A stretch of 64,000 bases of DNA from Rhododendron vialii (Eukaryota > Streptophyta > Magnoliopsida > Ericales > Ericaceae): positions 37,055,501 to 37,119,500 of the forward strand of contig NC_080563.1 of the NCBI RefSeq assembly GCF_030253575.1. Direction: 5' to 3'. The position numbers and the translations under genes were made by a program. Shown here in pieces: positions 51,301-63,393 of this stretch (the stretch's first letter is position 1; every line of letters begins with the position of its first letter). The notes under the pieces were generated by a model. That model searched no databases. It saw only the letters and a program-made list of their open reading frames with translations, and was not told the DNA's origin.

Positions 51301-54300
51301 TGAAGAGATATGCTGATACAAGACAAACAAAAAACATAACATTGAATATGCACGAAACATTCTGGAGCTATGAAGACAGATTAAATCGTTTGGACTGATT
51401 CTGCCTGATGTGCACATCCAATGTAAAGCATAATGCAAAAATAAATTCGAAGGAATGGCCAAAAACAACAGGCCTAACCAATACCAGTAAAAGCTCTAAC
51501 AGAAGCAAAAAACATTATGTTAAAATTCAATGATTCAATCTGCCAAATACACACCTCCCTCAAAAACTCCTTCAACTGATCATCACGAAAATCCTGGACT
51601 GTTAGAACCTTAACTGCAACATCCTGCAATCGAAAAATTTGGCATCCATCAACTCCATTCCTCAATCAGACCACGAATAAAACATCATACCAGCATTAAC
51701 GGAGTGGATAGTCAATGGTGGATCAAATGGAAAAAAATACTAACCGAGCCATGCCATTCAGCGCGATGCACTGTCCCAAAAGAACCTGAAATAGGAACAG
51801 AGAGTATTTCATATCCAATGCAATTGTTCCTGACAAAATAATAGTTCAAGAGTCCAACAAAAATTTCTTGAAATTCAAGACAAGGAGTACCAGCGCCAAT
51901 ACGCTCCTTGATGTGTAGTTCATCCCACGAGATCTCAAGCCAATCCATCGCAAGAGAAGGCTCAAGGTTCAAGTATCTTGGTATTGTAACTGTATGAAAT
52001 ATGCCTTGATTCTCAACTTCAGTCTTGACTTCTATGAGATCTGATTGAGCAGGTAACAAGGGTTGTCTGATACCAATGCTCTTAAGTGGAGTTCCGGCTA
52101 CGACAATCTCTTTCCTCCAAGTGCGGTGTACGATTACTTTCTCTCCGCCAGGTCTAGAATATTCATCTCTAGATTCACTTCCTCCACAAACTTGATCACT
52201 AGCTTTATACATGGCCTTATCATTATGAAATAAGCCAATATCTTCCATTGGATGACCATCCTCGCTGCCTGTAAAAGTTCAGGCTCAAATACAATTTTGA
52301 TTGGTGGAATCACCCTTTCTCTGTATGTGATTGAAATATTCCAGAGCTGCATTTTTTGTTGCTTTAGATAGAACCTACTAACAAGAGTGTCTCACAAGCT
52401 TTTTTAAAAAGACGCGAAAGCAACAAAACATCTTTCTCACACCAATTTTTCTATTGTCAATCCATGCATGACTAATCAACTTCCAGTTGTTCCTCTCAGA
52501 CGTGCCACATGCATGATTTGACATACCTGAATTTAGGGGATTTTCAGGAGGGCCACATGCATGATTTTTGTTTAGGATTTGGCTCTCAGTTGAATTATCC
52601 ATGTAAGGCTGCTGAAATTCTTTTAGATGAGAAATCTGAAGTGGTGAAGGCACTGAAGAAAGTAAACCTCCATTGATGGAGGAATCTGGACCATGGATGT
52701 TTCCTGGTTTGCCAATTAGATCAACTACATACTCCCTGTTATGAAATTTATGTGGTCATAAAACAAAAATGACTAAAGACTGAGAGATATGTACAATTGA
52801 AAAAATATGGATAAAGGCCGATGATTCTATCATTTGATGAAGCAAGCATATACCAAAATAGTCAACAGTATCACCTTAATCAAAAGGTATGTTAGACAAT
52901 GTAACAACTTCAAGGAGAAGTTGTATGGTTATCCTCGAAATAACTTCTCAAGGATTCTAATGGGTAAGACAGGTGAAGCAAAACCATAGTGGAAACTAAA
53001 CACAAAATTCGCCCGCTAACACTTGGTTTCTGTAGCAAAGTGTTCTGCAACACTAAATTTTGTTGTTTGATAATTGCACCCCTCGCTCGCCTTTTTTTTG
53101 CCTCAATGCTCTTGACTGAATTGAAAGTGTAAATAGCATAGTTCGAGTTAAGGAATGCATTAAAATACAATACCTTGCAAAGTTCCTGTCATCCTCGATT
53201 ATGACAAGACAGGAAGACTGATGATCTGCGTCACAGTACTTGCAACCTTTAGCAATCCGGCATGGAAGGCCAATGTAGTCAGCCAATTTCTGCAATTAAT
53301 ACGACAACCACCTGTTAGATTTTTGGTCTCTCTCTGTCTGCATATTGGACTATCAAATATGCATACAAAACAACCAAAAACAGCCAGTGAGCATCCACTA
53401 CTACGTTTATACACAGAAAAAAGCAGGAATGCTTCTTAGTCTGAGATTTTTTATTTTTTTTTGGGTAAATCGGAAATAAGTCTGAGAGAGATGTACACAT
53501 TGTAAAACTACCAAACTGTTAAATTTAAATAGCTCTTGAAGATCAGGGAGTGGTGATGTAACCAGCAACAAAACACCGACCTGGCAGAAGGACCAAACAA
53601 ATAAAGCGTGTTATGAGCACCATATATTTCCCTAGGTATCTAGAAGGGCATGCTCATTACTCTATAGTGCCATTACACCAATCAAATACAACGTGTACTG
53701 GCACATCCTTAAGTGCCACAGAATTGAATTTAATATGAATCCCTGTTTAATCAAGTGAATTACAGGGTATCGGCCTCTTTGACTTCAGCATTCTTTGCCA
53801 TTTGTGCAGCTCGCAGCTCAACGTTCTTCCCAAAACTTTTCCCACTGCTTCCGCATCAATAATTGATAACCTTAGGCAAGCATAGTGTCCCATCAGCTCC
53901 ATTTGTAGTAGAGACATTGTAGATGTATAACAGTATACTATGTTCCCAGCACAAACTTGGATCTCTGCCTCTATTAAGACAAACTCATTACTTTGGCATA
54001 TCAGGATTACGGTTTTTAAAAGAAAAACCTTTTAACCACAACTGTTGAGATTGTAGGCGCAGCGACTCCCCTACCCTTCTTGACTTCTTGACTTAAAGCT
54101 GAGCTTCCAATATTCTATACATACAATAGTTCTCTATGTGTTCTGCATGTGGTTCTCTCTCAATTGCTTTTTCTTACAGCATAGCCCCTCCATCTGCATC
54201 TTATCACATTACCTTTCACTTAACTCTATAACAAGAGCTGCTTCTGTCTCGCAATACAAAATTTTTGGAATAGTGCAACCTCACGTAGTCATGTGTAATA

Positions 54301-57300
54301 AAGTGTGTATTACTCCTTCAATGAATTACTTCACCAAGAAAGAGTTTAACAATACTACCAAAAAAAATAGAGAAGTAATGGGACATGATCAATCTACACA
54401 AGCTGAAACCCTTACGAAACTCATACTTAAATATCCACCTTGTGCAAATGAGCCATTGGTATTAATTGATCTTTTATCGATCATATTCAGCAAAGTTCAT
54501 GCCACTTGGAGGTCCTGGAATTCAGGGATATAGTATACAAAAGAATATAGCTCAGAGTCATCTAAAAATCTGGTTACTTGACAAAGTGGGTATGCCTCTG
54601 TCAGTTTGAAGGGAGTACCGAACCCAAAGGTAATTCTTAACATGTGCATCGATGAAAATTAAACCACCAGAAAAAAGAGTAAAACATTATAAAGTTATAC
54701 ACCAAGTGCAAACTTGATCCTGCTGCAAAAGTAATTTCACCCAGAAATAAGAAGTGCATGTCCTAACCTTGAAAAGAATAGCACGATGCCTACAGAGTCC
54801 TGCAGAAACGTTGCCAATAGGGAGCACAATGCATTTTTGGATATCTTTTAGTCTCTGGCTAACCAATTTCCAGCGAATGTGCAAATCACCTTGCTCCACC
54901 GGAAAATTGCCCCTTCAATTCAACATAATCAGCAGATTCATAAAGAAAGAGACAAAAGCTCAATCAAGAAGCAAAGAAGAATGTTGACACCTACCCCATA
55001 TAGATCGCAACAAGTTTTCCAAGCTTTTCCACTAACACCAACGTACTTTCAGAAGCAAAATACAGTTCTTGTGCCTTATTTTCTAGCTCCATAAGTCGTG
55101 TATCCCCATATCTATCCACAAGAACAACCTCCATTGATGAATCATTGGGTTCAATAGCTTTAAGTGCCATTAAAGATGGTAGCCGTCTACCTTCCTCCGA
55201 GTCATTGCACATCACCCACAGATATGGATTCATACCAAGAATGTTATAGAATCCATCTGAGATCTTATCAGCATAAGACAAGCATCCATTAACCTGAAAA
55301 ATAGAGGATTATAAATTCATAGCATCTGTTAGTAAAGGCTGGCCAAAGAGAGAAGCTAAACATCAATTTCCATGTTAGTTCAAATAGGGTGTCAGATTAC
55401 TAACAGTTGGGAAAGATCAAGTATTATGGGTGAACAAGTAACGTGATTGTGTATGTTTTAATTGCATAAACAATAACTCTAAAACTAACGGCTATAAATT
55501 TTCTTCGACTCTCGAAACCTTAAATGGTCACATATTAGCAAAAAATGACAGAGAGCATCACATTTTCCTCATTGCAAGTCTGATAATATGATTATTGTTG
55601 GTACTTCAATGAGAAAGATGCACATCGTGTCAGGTAATGAGAGACATTGATCCCCATTTAAAATTTAAAGCGGGACAAGCAACATCCGACATCCATTCAA
55701 TGTCTAGTGCGCATTCCAAATTGCTTAGTCAACTATGTTCTCGTTTTACCTGTGTATACAAGTGCAAGGGCCACCTAATGGTCACTCAGGTTCTACTTTG
55801 AGACCAATAAGAGCGTGCTTCCCACACCATTTGACTCAACCTGTAACACCTCAGATTCAAAGTAGTCGTAAATTTTCTGATTTAAGCCAGTGGGCTTATA
55901 CGAGCGGATGAACAAAACGGTTACAGGCTGCCACGCAGTTACTAACTTTCCGCTTTGAACTAGCCCATTTTTTAGGATAAAAAAAAAAACGAGCCCGTTT
56001 TAAAACCTTGATCTCCATAACAAATGTGTTGGCCAATTCATTTCTTTGTTTCCATCTCATGTTTTCAGAAACAAAGACAATGAGAAGCTCGGAAACACTT
56101 CCCATATTTTTTCCATTTTTTGCGTGGACAGTCTACAAAACAGTTTTTCCAGTATTCCTGAAATTGTGAGATTATTGCTTCTTAAGAAACAGTTCACAAA
56201 ATAAGTTTCCCGGGAATGAAAACAGAACATAGCAAATAAAAACACCACCAAAAACCAGCCCTACTTTACTTGGTTTCAGATTTATTAAAAAGAGTGATGC
56301 CCAACTTACAGCTAGACTACTTAACCAAAATCATACTCTCAAAACAAAATAATACTACTACTAATAATAATGACTGGCTTATCAAGGTGCCTGTTTTGGA
56401 ATTTTAATTTCTTATCCGTAGATTTTGACACATTAGGGATTCCTAACAATTGAAAAATGATCTAAAATCTGATTCTGGAGATGATATTCTTTTGGTACCA
56501 AATTTTGAATTCTAATAAGTAATTCAAAAACTGATAGCTATCAACTTTTGCTACAGCTTAACCAATTAATTTCACAGCGTATGAAACATTTATCCGCTCC
56601 ATTAAAATCCAAAATCAAGAATCCCAAGTAGTAAAATCTAAAGTTATAATCCAAAATCTGCCTTCTGCCCCACCCCCACAACTATAGCAAACACCCCAGG
56701 GACAATGACAACCACGATGGATAACCACAAAAAGAGTAGGCATAAAACTAGAGAAGACAAAACACCATGCAAGGCTTGTCAATAACGGGAAAATGAGAGC
56801 TGTCAATTACTGAAATAAATTTGAGATTGTAATTTTTCCTTAAATAAAAGGGAATGACTTCGGTGTCCCCGGTCATTTTGGGGACACCGTAACTTTTGGC
56901 ATAACAAAACTATTATGAGGATAACCAAAACCTATTAGGAGCATAACCAAAATCATTACGAGCATAACAGAATCATAGCAAAGCATAACTTAAAATCCTT
57001 AAAAACATGGGAATGATTTCGGTGTCCCCGGTCATTTTGGGGACACCATAACTTGTGGCATAACAAAACCATTATGAGTATAACCAAAACTCATTACAAG
57101 CATAACAGAATCATAGCAAGGCATAACCAAAACTATAGCAAGGCATAACTTATTTGTTATGTCTTGATTGGGTTTAGTTACGCCTTGGTTGGTTTTTTGG
57201 ATATTCCTTAGTTATGCTTTGTTTGGATTTTGTTATGCTTGTAATTGATTTTAGTTATGCTCCTAATGGTAAAGTTATGCCAAAAATTACGGTGTCACCA

Positions 57301-60300
57301 AAATGACCGGAGACACCATAGCATCATCCTAAAAACATAGAGAGGTGTCTTTCCCCATCCTCAAAAATCATTCCGCTAAAACATAAATGGAACACAAAAC
57401 CCATGATTGGTGTCGAACATCATTATTTCAAGAAGGGAAAGAATTTTTGCACTCCACCTTCCACCTTTTCTAATTCACTTCATAATTTATCCTGTAATAG
57501 GCTGGGTTTCCCTATTCTCTGGACGGCCTAAATGAGCTAAAACCAGGCAAGTCATTCTCCTCGTATACATGAATTAAAAGTTCATTCAGAGGAAATAACT
57601 TGTACCAAATCTTTTAGGAAAACTCACCAAATTCAAACAAATTTTTTTAGTGCATTTATAAAAGAAAAAAATTAGAGTGAAAACCATTTTCCTTTCCATG
57701 AAAGATTATGCAAAAGAATTATAGAAACTAAAAAAAAAACCAAAAAAACCCAAAAGGGTTGGCCTAGTGGTCAAAAGCATGAGACTTGAGACTTTAAGAC
57801 TATTAGATCCGTTCGTTTTGAAATTTTGAATTTGAATTTAGAGATAAGACAATTAAATCCGTTTATTTTGAAATTTTGAATTTGAATTTGTAGATAATGA
57901 GAATAGATAGAGGTAAAGTAATAATAAATGAAAATAATAATTAAAAAAGAATAAAATAATAATTAGATTTCAAAATTCAAACTCAGGTTTTAGGGTCGGC
58001 TACCTTTCAAGGTACTCCCTCCGTTCCGGTTTGTTTGTCCCTTTTTTGACTTTTTGAGAGCGTTTTGACCTCTCAAAGAATTGTCTATAATTTTTAATTC
58101 GTAATGTTTTTAATATACAATATGGATCTTGTTTGATAGATCTCAATTAGTTTTATTATACAAAATCTTCAAAATCATAAAAAACATTATAAAACGTAAT
58201 ATATAAGTATATTTTTGAAAAACACGTATTTTGACAATTGAACAAATAATTTGGGATAGAGTGAGTATGTTATCAACTCCTTTGGATACCCCAAACCAAA
58301 GCTCCGGCTTATAGGCATAGAGCAAATTAGCGGTGGATTGGGCTTGGCTCTAGAAATTAGTGCTTACTAAAAAAAAAGGGTAAATTCCAGATACACCCCC
58401 TGTACTTAGGTCATTTTTCAACTACACCCCCTCTACTTCATTTTTTATCACTCGCACCCCTTGTACTTAAGACTAGTTTGGAACTGTTAGTATTTCCGTC
58501 CAAAATAACGGAAAAGCAGGTAATGGCTTGTTGGCGGAAATTTTCCCTTCTAAAACATCTTCTTTAAGACCAAATTGATCCCAAAACCCATTTACAATGA
58601 TAATTCATCACTACCATTAATTATTGGTCGCGGACGGAGTCACGAACATATTTTACAAGTCAATTGGCCAGGCATTTTCAAATCTACGTGTTCTGGATTT
58701 TTTCTTGAAATTCCAAGAATGAGGTTATTCTAAGAATAATTTATTTGGGGTACTGTATGAATTTCATATTTTTCTGAGACCGAAACCCGGACAGCTTCTC
58801 GGCTACGCGTGTGCTCGGGCATCTGGGACCACTTGCGCATGCAAGTACACATGTCACGCTTATAGACACATGGCATGGCCAATTTGACACCTAGAATTAC
58901 ACTCATGCATGTGTAAATATATTTGATTATAACATTTTTTTTATCATCTTGATAAAAACTAGTCAAATATGTATTTTAATTTTTAAGGGAGGGAGCTACG
59001 AAATTTGAAGAAAGAGGAGGAGGATGGTGTTCTTCCACCCCCCACCTCAGTTCCACCATGAGCCACCACCACCCATCACCATTCTCTCGTCGGAAAACTT
59101 ATTTTCTTGCCGGTAACTTCTTCAACTTTCTTGACAGCTTTCTGGACCATCACAAATTCTTATTTTGATAAACCTTCTGCTATGATTCAATTTTTGAAGT
59201 CTTCATAACTTTTAAAGTACATTTAAAGACGAAATTTTGATACCAAGAACATGCAAAACCAATCAACACAGAATTAGTTATGATTTTCGGAATATGAACT
59301 GATACACATGTTTCGAAATCTGGGCAGAGCCATTTTCTTTTTATTTCTGGGAACTATCCTATTAAGTTATGAATCTGATATTTTTACTGAGAATAATACT
59401 TTACGTTACGAAACTTTGAGAGTTGGTTTCAATATTTTTGGAGTTGAAATGAATTAGTTATGGATTTTCTACGAAGACATGATTGGCTGCCCTGTTTTTC
59501 TATAGAACAGCTTGTTCTTTTGAAATTTGGACAATATTTGGTTGATAACTAATCTTTCAATTTTTACAGTAGATACACATGGATGTTACACAAGTTTAGG
59601 CGTTGGTTTGAGCATTTTTGGACCTTATATGAATAAGTTATGATTTTTCAAAAAAAGGAAATACGAATGGGTATATTTCAGTCTTTTCGTTACTTTGGAC
59701 GGAAATACTAACAGTTCTAAACTAGTCTGTAGTACAGGGAATGCGAGTGATTAAAAATGAAGTAGAGGGGGTGTAGTTGAAAAATAACCTAAGTACAGGA
59801 GGTGTATCTGGAATTTACCGTAAAAAAAAAAAAAATTAGGAGTAGCAGAAGGGGAGAGAGAGAGAGCGCGTACCCAGAGTCTGTACGAAACAGTTTCAAC
59901 ATCAGCAGACTGACACCCACCCAATCCCTCCACCCTATAGTCTTCCAAAAACAGCGGCTCACTAGCCAGAGAAAACTGCTCTCTGAGACGCTTAGCCAGT
60001 GTGAGCTGCAAATAATAGCTCTCCATCTTTCTCTCCGCCAAACTCTCTCTTCTCCCCTCCTCCGCCACCACCCTCTCCTCCTCCTCCTCCTCCCCTCTCG
60101 TCGTCCTCGAGTCCTTAACACCGCTCGACGAATCCCCCTCCGCCGTCGTGCCCGAAAACAAACTCCCTCCGTAACTACTCCCACTCGACAACAACCCCTG
60201 CAATGACGACGCTTGCCGCTCCAACCGCCGCTCTTTCGCCGGCCCACGATAACCACCACGCCCGCCCGAAAGCCCCTGAAACGGCGACGTTTGCAGCTCA

Positions 60301-60875
60301 AACCGCCGCTCTTTCGCCGTCCCACAATAACTACTACTACTCCCAGTCGAAAGCCCCTGAACCGACGACGTTTGCAGCTCGAACCGCCGCCCTCTCAAAC
60401 CATCCTCACCTGAAAGCCCCTGCGACGACGACGCTTGCCGCTCTTTATCGCCGTTATAACCGCCGGTCCCACTCGACAACCTCTGAAACGACCCCGTCTG
60501 TTCCAAGTCAAACCCCAGGGATTCAACGGCGACAACGGATTCCGGTGGCTCCGGCTGAAGCAAGAGCTCGTGATCGCAGTCGCCGTCATCCAACCGTACC
60601 TTCACGTGACCCGACCTTCTCTCTCCCTTTCTATCCGCCAACCAGTTGACGAAAGCAGCCAGTTGCTTTCCGTGGATCCTATCACCCGTGAAACCGTTAC
60701 TTTTCCCGCCCCTTGTTGCCTCCCTTGAGATTTTTGTTGCTTTCCAGTCGCTTTCATCGCCGTTGAAGTTGCCTCTGATTTGATTCTCTTGAGCTTCGAA
60801 CGGCGTTATCGACGACGCGTCGAATCCGCGGTCCGGAAACTGCCTCGGGAAAATGTAAGTCGTCCTGTGCGGCAT
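48348..60875 (-). CDS. Raf-like MAPKKK (CTR1/EDR1-type) protein kinase with HWD in place of HRD
   Basis: Exons, 5' to 3': 60875-59874, 55293-54995, 54912-54768, 53289-53174, 52735-52527, 52268-51891, 51785-51745, 51623-51555, 51244-51144, 51042-50958, 50864-50766, 50691-50623, 50069-49938, 49169-49075 and 48444-48348. They total 2,937 nt, 978 residues plus stop, with all frames kept. The N-terminus [19 protein letters not shown] is typical of CTR1-like kinases. An EDR1 domain follows (residues about 284-560: [57 protein letters not shown]). The kinase domain starts near 705 with [17 protein letters not shown] (Lys735), [16 protein letters not shown] and PEWMAPE. The HRD Arg is Trp832 while the catalytic Asp833 remains. 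Such kinases act in ethylene, osmotic-stress or defence signalling (family knowledge). Start chosen: the conserved ATG at 60875, not the upstream ATG at 60884. Intron 1 is 4.6 kb. Confidence 0.92.
49560..49670 (-). repeat. tRNA-derived SINE fragment in a kinase intron
   Basis: The minus strand reads TTTCAGTGGTAGAGCAGCCA, an A-box-like tRNA start, then GGTTAGGTCTGTCTCCAATC in the B-box region and CCCAATGATTGGGGACTAC. This resembles common plant SINE bodies. It lies in the intron between exons 13 and 14. Confidence 0.5.
56859..57320. mobile_element. MITE-like element with GGTGTCCCC ends and an internal duplicated end
   Basis: The left end GGTGTCCCCGGTCATTTTGG, then GACACCGTAACTTTTGGCATAAC, is matched by the right-end complement GGTGTCTCCGGTCATTTTGG, then GACACCGTAATTTTTGGCATAAC. 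A second copy of the left end occurs internally at about 57011-57063, so the left half is duplicated. Words like GAGCATAACCAAAA recur inside. No convincing TSD was found. Confidence 0.65.
58015..58265. mobile_element. Stowaway-like MITE, diverged
   Basis: It starts CTCCCTCCGTTCCGGTTTG and ends in GGGATAGAGTGAG, with TA on both sides (58013-58014 and 58266-58267). The ends are much more diverged than in the copy at 46945-47159, so it is an older insertion. Confidence 0.6.
58378..59820. mobile_element. Non-autonomous long-TIR (Mutator-like) element in kinase intron 1
   Basis: About 140 bp at each end are inverted complements: GGTAAATTCCAGATACACC, ACTACACCCCCTCTACTTCA and AACTGTTAGTATTTCCGTCC on the left recur inverted at 59690-59820. 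A-rich flanks TAAAAAAAA (58368-58376 and 59821-59829) are compatible with a 9-bp duplication but are low-complexity. The 1.1-kb interior has no transposase. Its right end lies only about 50 bp from the exon 1 splice donor. Confidence 0.75.
60174..60491 (-). repeat. In-frame repeat expansion in kinase exon 1
   Basis: Residues about 129-234 hold five diverged copies of a 20-27-residue unit with the core [15 protein letters not shown] followed by a Gly/Ser/Tyr-rich stretch ([53 protein letters not shown]). On the DNA the words CCCCTGAAACGGCGACG and CCGCCGCTCTTTCGCC recur on the forward strand. Confidence 0.75.
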
Positions 60876-61440
60876 TTTCACCACCGGTAATTCACGTGGA
60901 CGAGAAATTTCACCCGCACGCTTCGCTCCTCCCTCTCTCTCTCTCCCTCCTTCCTAACAGAATCACGTAACAAACGAGTCGGATCGTAGATGATCGGACA
61001 AGAGCTCCGAATTACTGCAGATCATCGAGTCAAAGATACGAATCAATAAACACATTTCTCTTTCTCTTGTACTCGAAGTCAATGATGAAAACACATTCAG
61101 ATGGTCGAAAAAAACTTCAGATGATCGAAAAAAAACTCCTCAAATGAATTCCAAACTTCTGTATCGATCCATCGATTTCTCCAAAGTCTCTTGATCGATG
61201 ATAAACACGATCGAACAGGATCTGAAGATGCCGAGAAGCTCTCTCTACAAACGGATATTTGTTGTTTTACTAATGTAAAAGTGCTGCTGTAGATAACTAT
61301 ATGTATCTCTACTCTCTAGAGAGAGAGAGAGAGAGAGGTGGAGGGAGGAGGGAGAGAGAGGTGGGCGGTTGTGACAGTGTAACAGATTTTAGGTGCGTAT
61401 GTTAAAGGGAAGAAATCGGTGGAAATTGTACTAAAAAAGT
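60876..61440 (-). promoter_or_regulatory. 5' leader and promoter region of the Raf-like kinase gene
   Basis: Upstream of the kinase start on the minus strand lie CT/GA-rich stretches (60930-60960 and a GA run at about 61317-61338). These resemble the GA-rich leaders of CPR and the TPR gene. An in-frame ATG at 60884 precedes the conserved start by three codons. The transcription start was not located. Confidence 0.4.
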
Positions 61441-62993
61441 AAACGGCTTTGTGCTAACGGGCGCGGGGGGGGCGTGAGTGCGCACCTCCTCTCTCACGAG
61501 TGCACGTTTGGGTTTGGCTACGTAGCGTTTCTACACGTAAGCGAAAAGGGCTACGGAGAGCTGTGCGCAGCGGGCGTATTTTAGCAAAAGGAATAGGCCA
61601 CGGGTTTTTTTTTTTTTGGGTAAATAAGCCACGGGTTTTGCCGTTTTGGGTTTGGCTACGCGCACCGGCGTACTTTAGCAAAAGGAATAGGCCACGGGTT
61701 TTGAGGGGGTTTTAAAAAAGTATGCTTACAGCACATCGGGAAATAGCAGTAGTTAGTTAATGACGATAAAGCCCCTGAAATTTTGGGGTAATGACGAGAG
61801 TGGTGGCGTCTGTATTTTTGGCGCTATTTTAACGGGCATGTGACGGTGGTTGGTTGGTTGGAGGTGGTGGCTTTTGGGGTGACGGATGGGTTGTGTCTAG
61901 CTGTGAGAAGGCTGTGGTTGGGTTCAATAATTCAGGAACGGGGATACTGTCGAGAATCTCTTTGTAGAGCGCGTGTAGAGCGTTCGATCTGGCCGTTCAT
62001 CTCCGCAATTGACGACTCGAATCTTAACCGAACAGTAAATATTTGATCGGTTTATAAAACGAGGCTTTACAAGTTAAAATTAAACAATACAGTCGTCCTA
62101 AGAAAAACTTTACACTTTATTCATAAATTAGAAGAACGCACTGATATCAAGTAAACTGTTATTTAAGAAAATACTTTTCTCAAAAATGTATTATTAGTTA
62201 TCGGAACGGTTCAAGAAATACCCTAAAAAAACACCTAAAAAAATATTCATAATCTCAATCTCATAGTTCTCGATTAAATTTTTATGATTCGAACCGTTCA
62301 ATGTGTGGAGAATGTGATTTTAAATATGCCCGCGAGAAATTAGAAAAAAAAATGACCGGAAAATGTTTGATTTGAGTAGTTTTTATTTGAACCGTTCAAT
62401 AAAAAACTGTTCGGATCAAGCCCTTCCCGGTCATTTTTTTTGTTGATTTCTCACAGGTACCCTTAAAATCACGTTCTGATCATATTGAGCGGCTCAGATC
62501 ATCAAAATTTGATCAGAAACTATGAGGTGTTTTTTTGGGTGTCTCCGAAACCGCCCCGATTAGTTATAAGGTTTCATCTGGTGGATCGAACAAATATCTT
62601 GTGACAGAGGAAATACTTATTTTGTGTGATTTGTCTTTTTTGGAGCACATTTGGCAATATAAGAGTACGTTCATTTGGGACAAACGGGGTGGTAGCTCAA
62701 TGGTAGCATCTTATACTTTCATGTATTCGGTAAGAAACATAATCAATTTCTAGCCTTCAATTGTTGTAATTAATGGTCAGGATTCGCTTAAACTCTTCTT
62801 CAAAAAAGTTATTTTTTTTGTAGAAGAGTTTTTTTAAAAATCTATACCGTCCAAATATATCTGGACGGTCAGAATTAGTTACACAAACTACACAATAGTT
62901 GTAAGCATAGCATTTTGGTTTGATGATTCAAATCTCACCTGCTCCATCCCAAATTCCTTGGAAAAAAGTAGATTAAATTTCTTATCTTGTCTT
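61441..62993. other. Spacer with a short tandem duplication and a SINE-like piece
   Basis: The words TTTAGCAAAAGGAATAGGCC and ACGGGTTTT occur at about 61580 and 61673, a roughly 95-bp duplication. Near 62689-62735 GGGGTGGTAGCTCAATGGTAG resembles a tRNA A box, and near 62920-62950 GGTTTGATGATTCAAATCTC resembles a B box. The spacing between them is too long for an intact SINE. No gene is seen. Confidence 0.45.
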
Positions 62994-63393
62994 TAAGGGT
63001 CATCATTTGGCCCGAAGGCCCGCGGCCCGCTCGGCCCATTGGGCTTTTACCCGGCCCGATCTCGTGAAACGGGCGGGCCGGGCCATAGTTTGTAATGGGC
63101 GGGCTCGGGCCTATAAATTTTTACTCAGCCTGCCCGTAGGCCCGTCCCGTGAGCCCGCCCAGTAGCCCGCCTGTGGTACCCGTCCAAAAGCCCGCCCACA
63201 AGCCTGCCCATTAGCCCCAAATCCCACAAAATCCTTTCTTTTTTCCCTTTCCCAAGGAAATTTAAGCCCGCCCGGTTTTTGGTCCGCTAGCCCGCGGGCC
63301 GAGCTTGGGCTTCAATTTATAGTAGGTAGCCCGGCCCGCCCGGCCCGCAAAAAAAGAAAAAGCCCGACCGGCCTGGCCCGATGATGACCCTTA
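62994..63393. mobile_element. hAT-type MITE with GGCCCG-rich interior
   Basis: The 400-bp element has inverted ends TAAGGGTCATCAT and is flanked by a perfect 8-bp duplication CTTGTCTT (62986-62993 and 63394-63401), the hAT signature. The interior is packed with GCCCG/CGGGC words that let most of the element fold on itself. It is very GC-rich compared with its surroundings. No transposase is present. Confidence 0.88.

Larger units (their letters stand above)
55294..59873. other. Kinase intron 1 (4.6 kb), transposon-filled
   Basis: The GT-AG intron between kinase exons 1 and 2 contains a GGTGTCCCC element (56859-57320), a SINE A-box fragment (TTGGCCTAGTGGTCAAAAGC near 57759), a Stowaway-like element (58015-58265) and a long-TIR element (58378-59820). 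The part from 55300 to 56850 is AT-rich with no recognised feature. Confidence 0.6.

Noticed and set aside
54138..54533. A 131-aa plus-strand ORF in a kinase intron
   Set aside because: It lies in an intron of the opposite-strand gene, has no recognisable domain and could be chance; not supported as a gene.
59802..60728. Long plus-strand ORFs (134, 148 and 97 aa) opposite kinase exon 1
   Set aside because: They are antisense shadows of a GC-rich, repeat-bearing coding exon; the minus-strand frame has clear family homology and proper splice sites.
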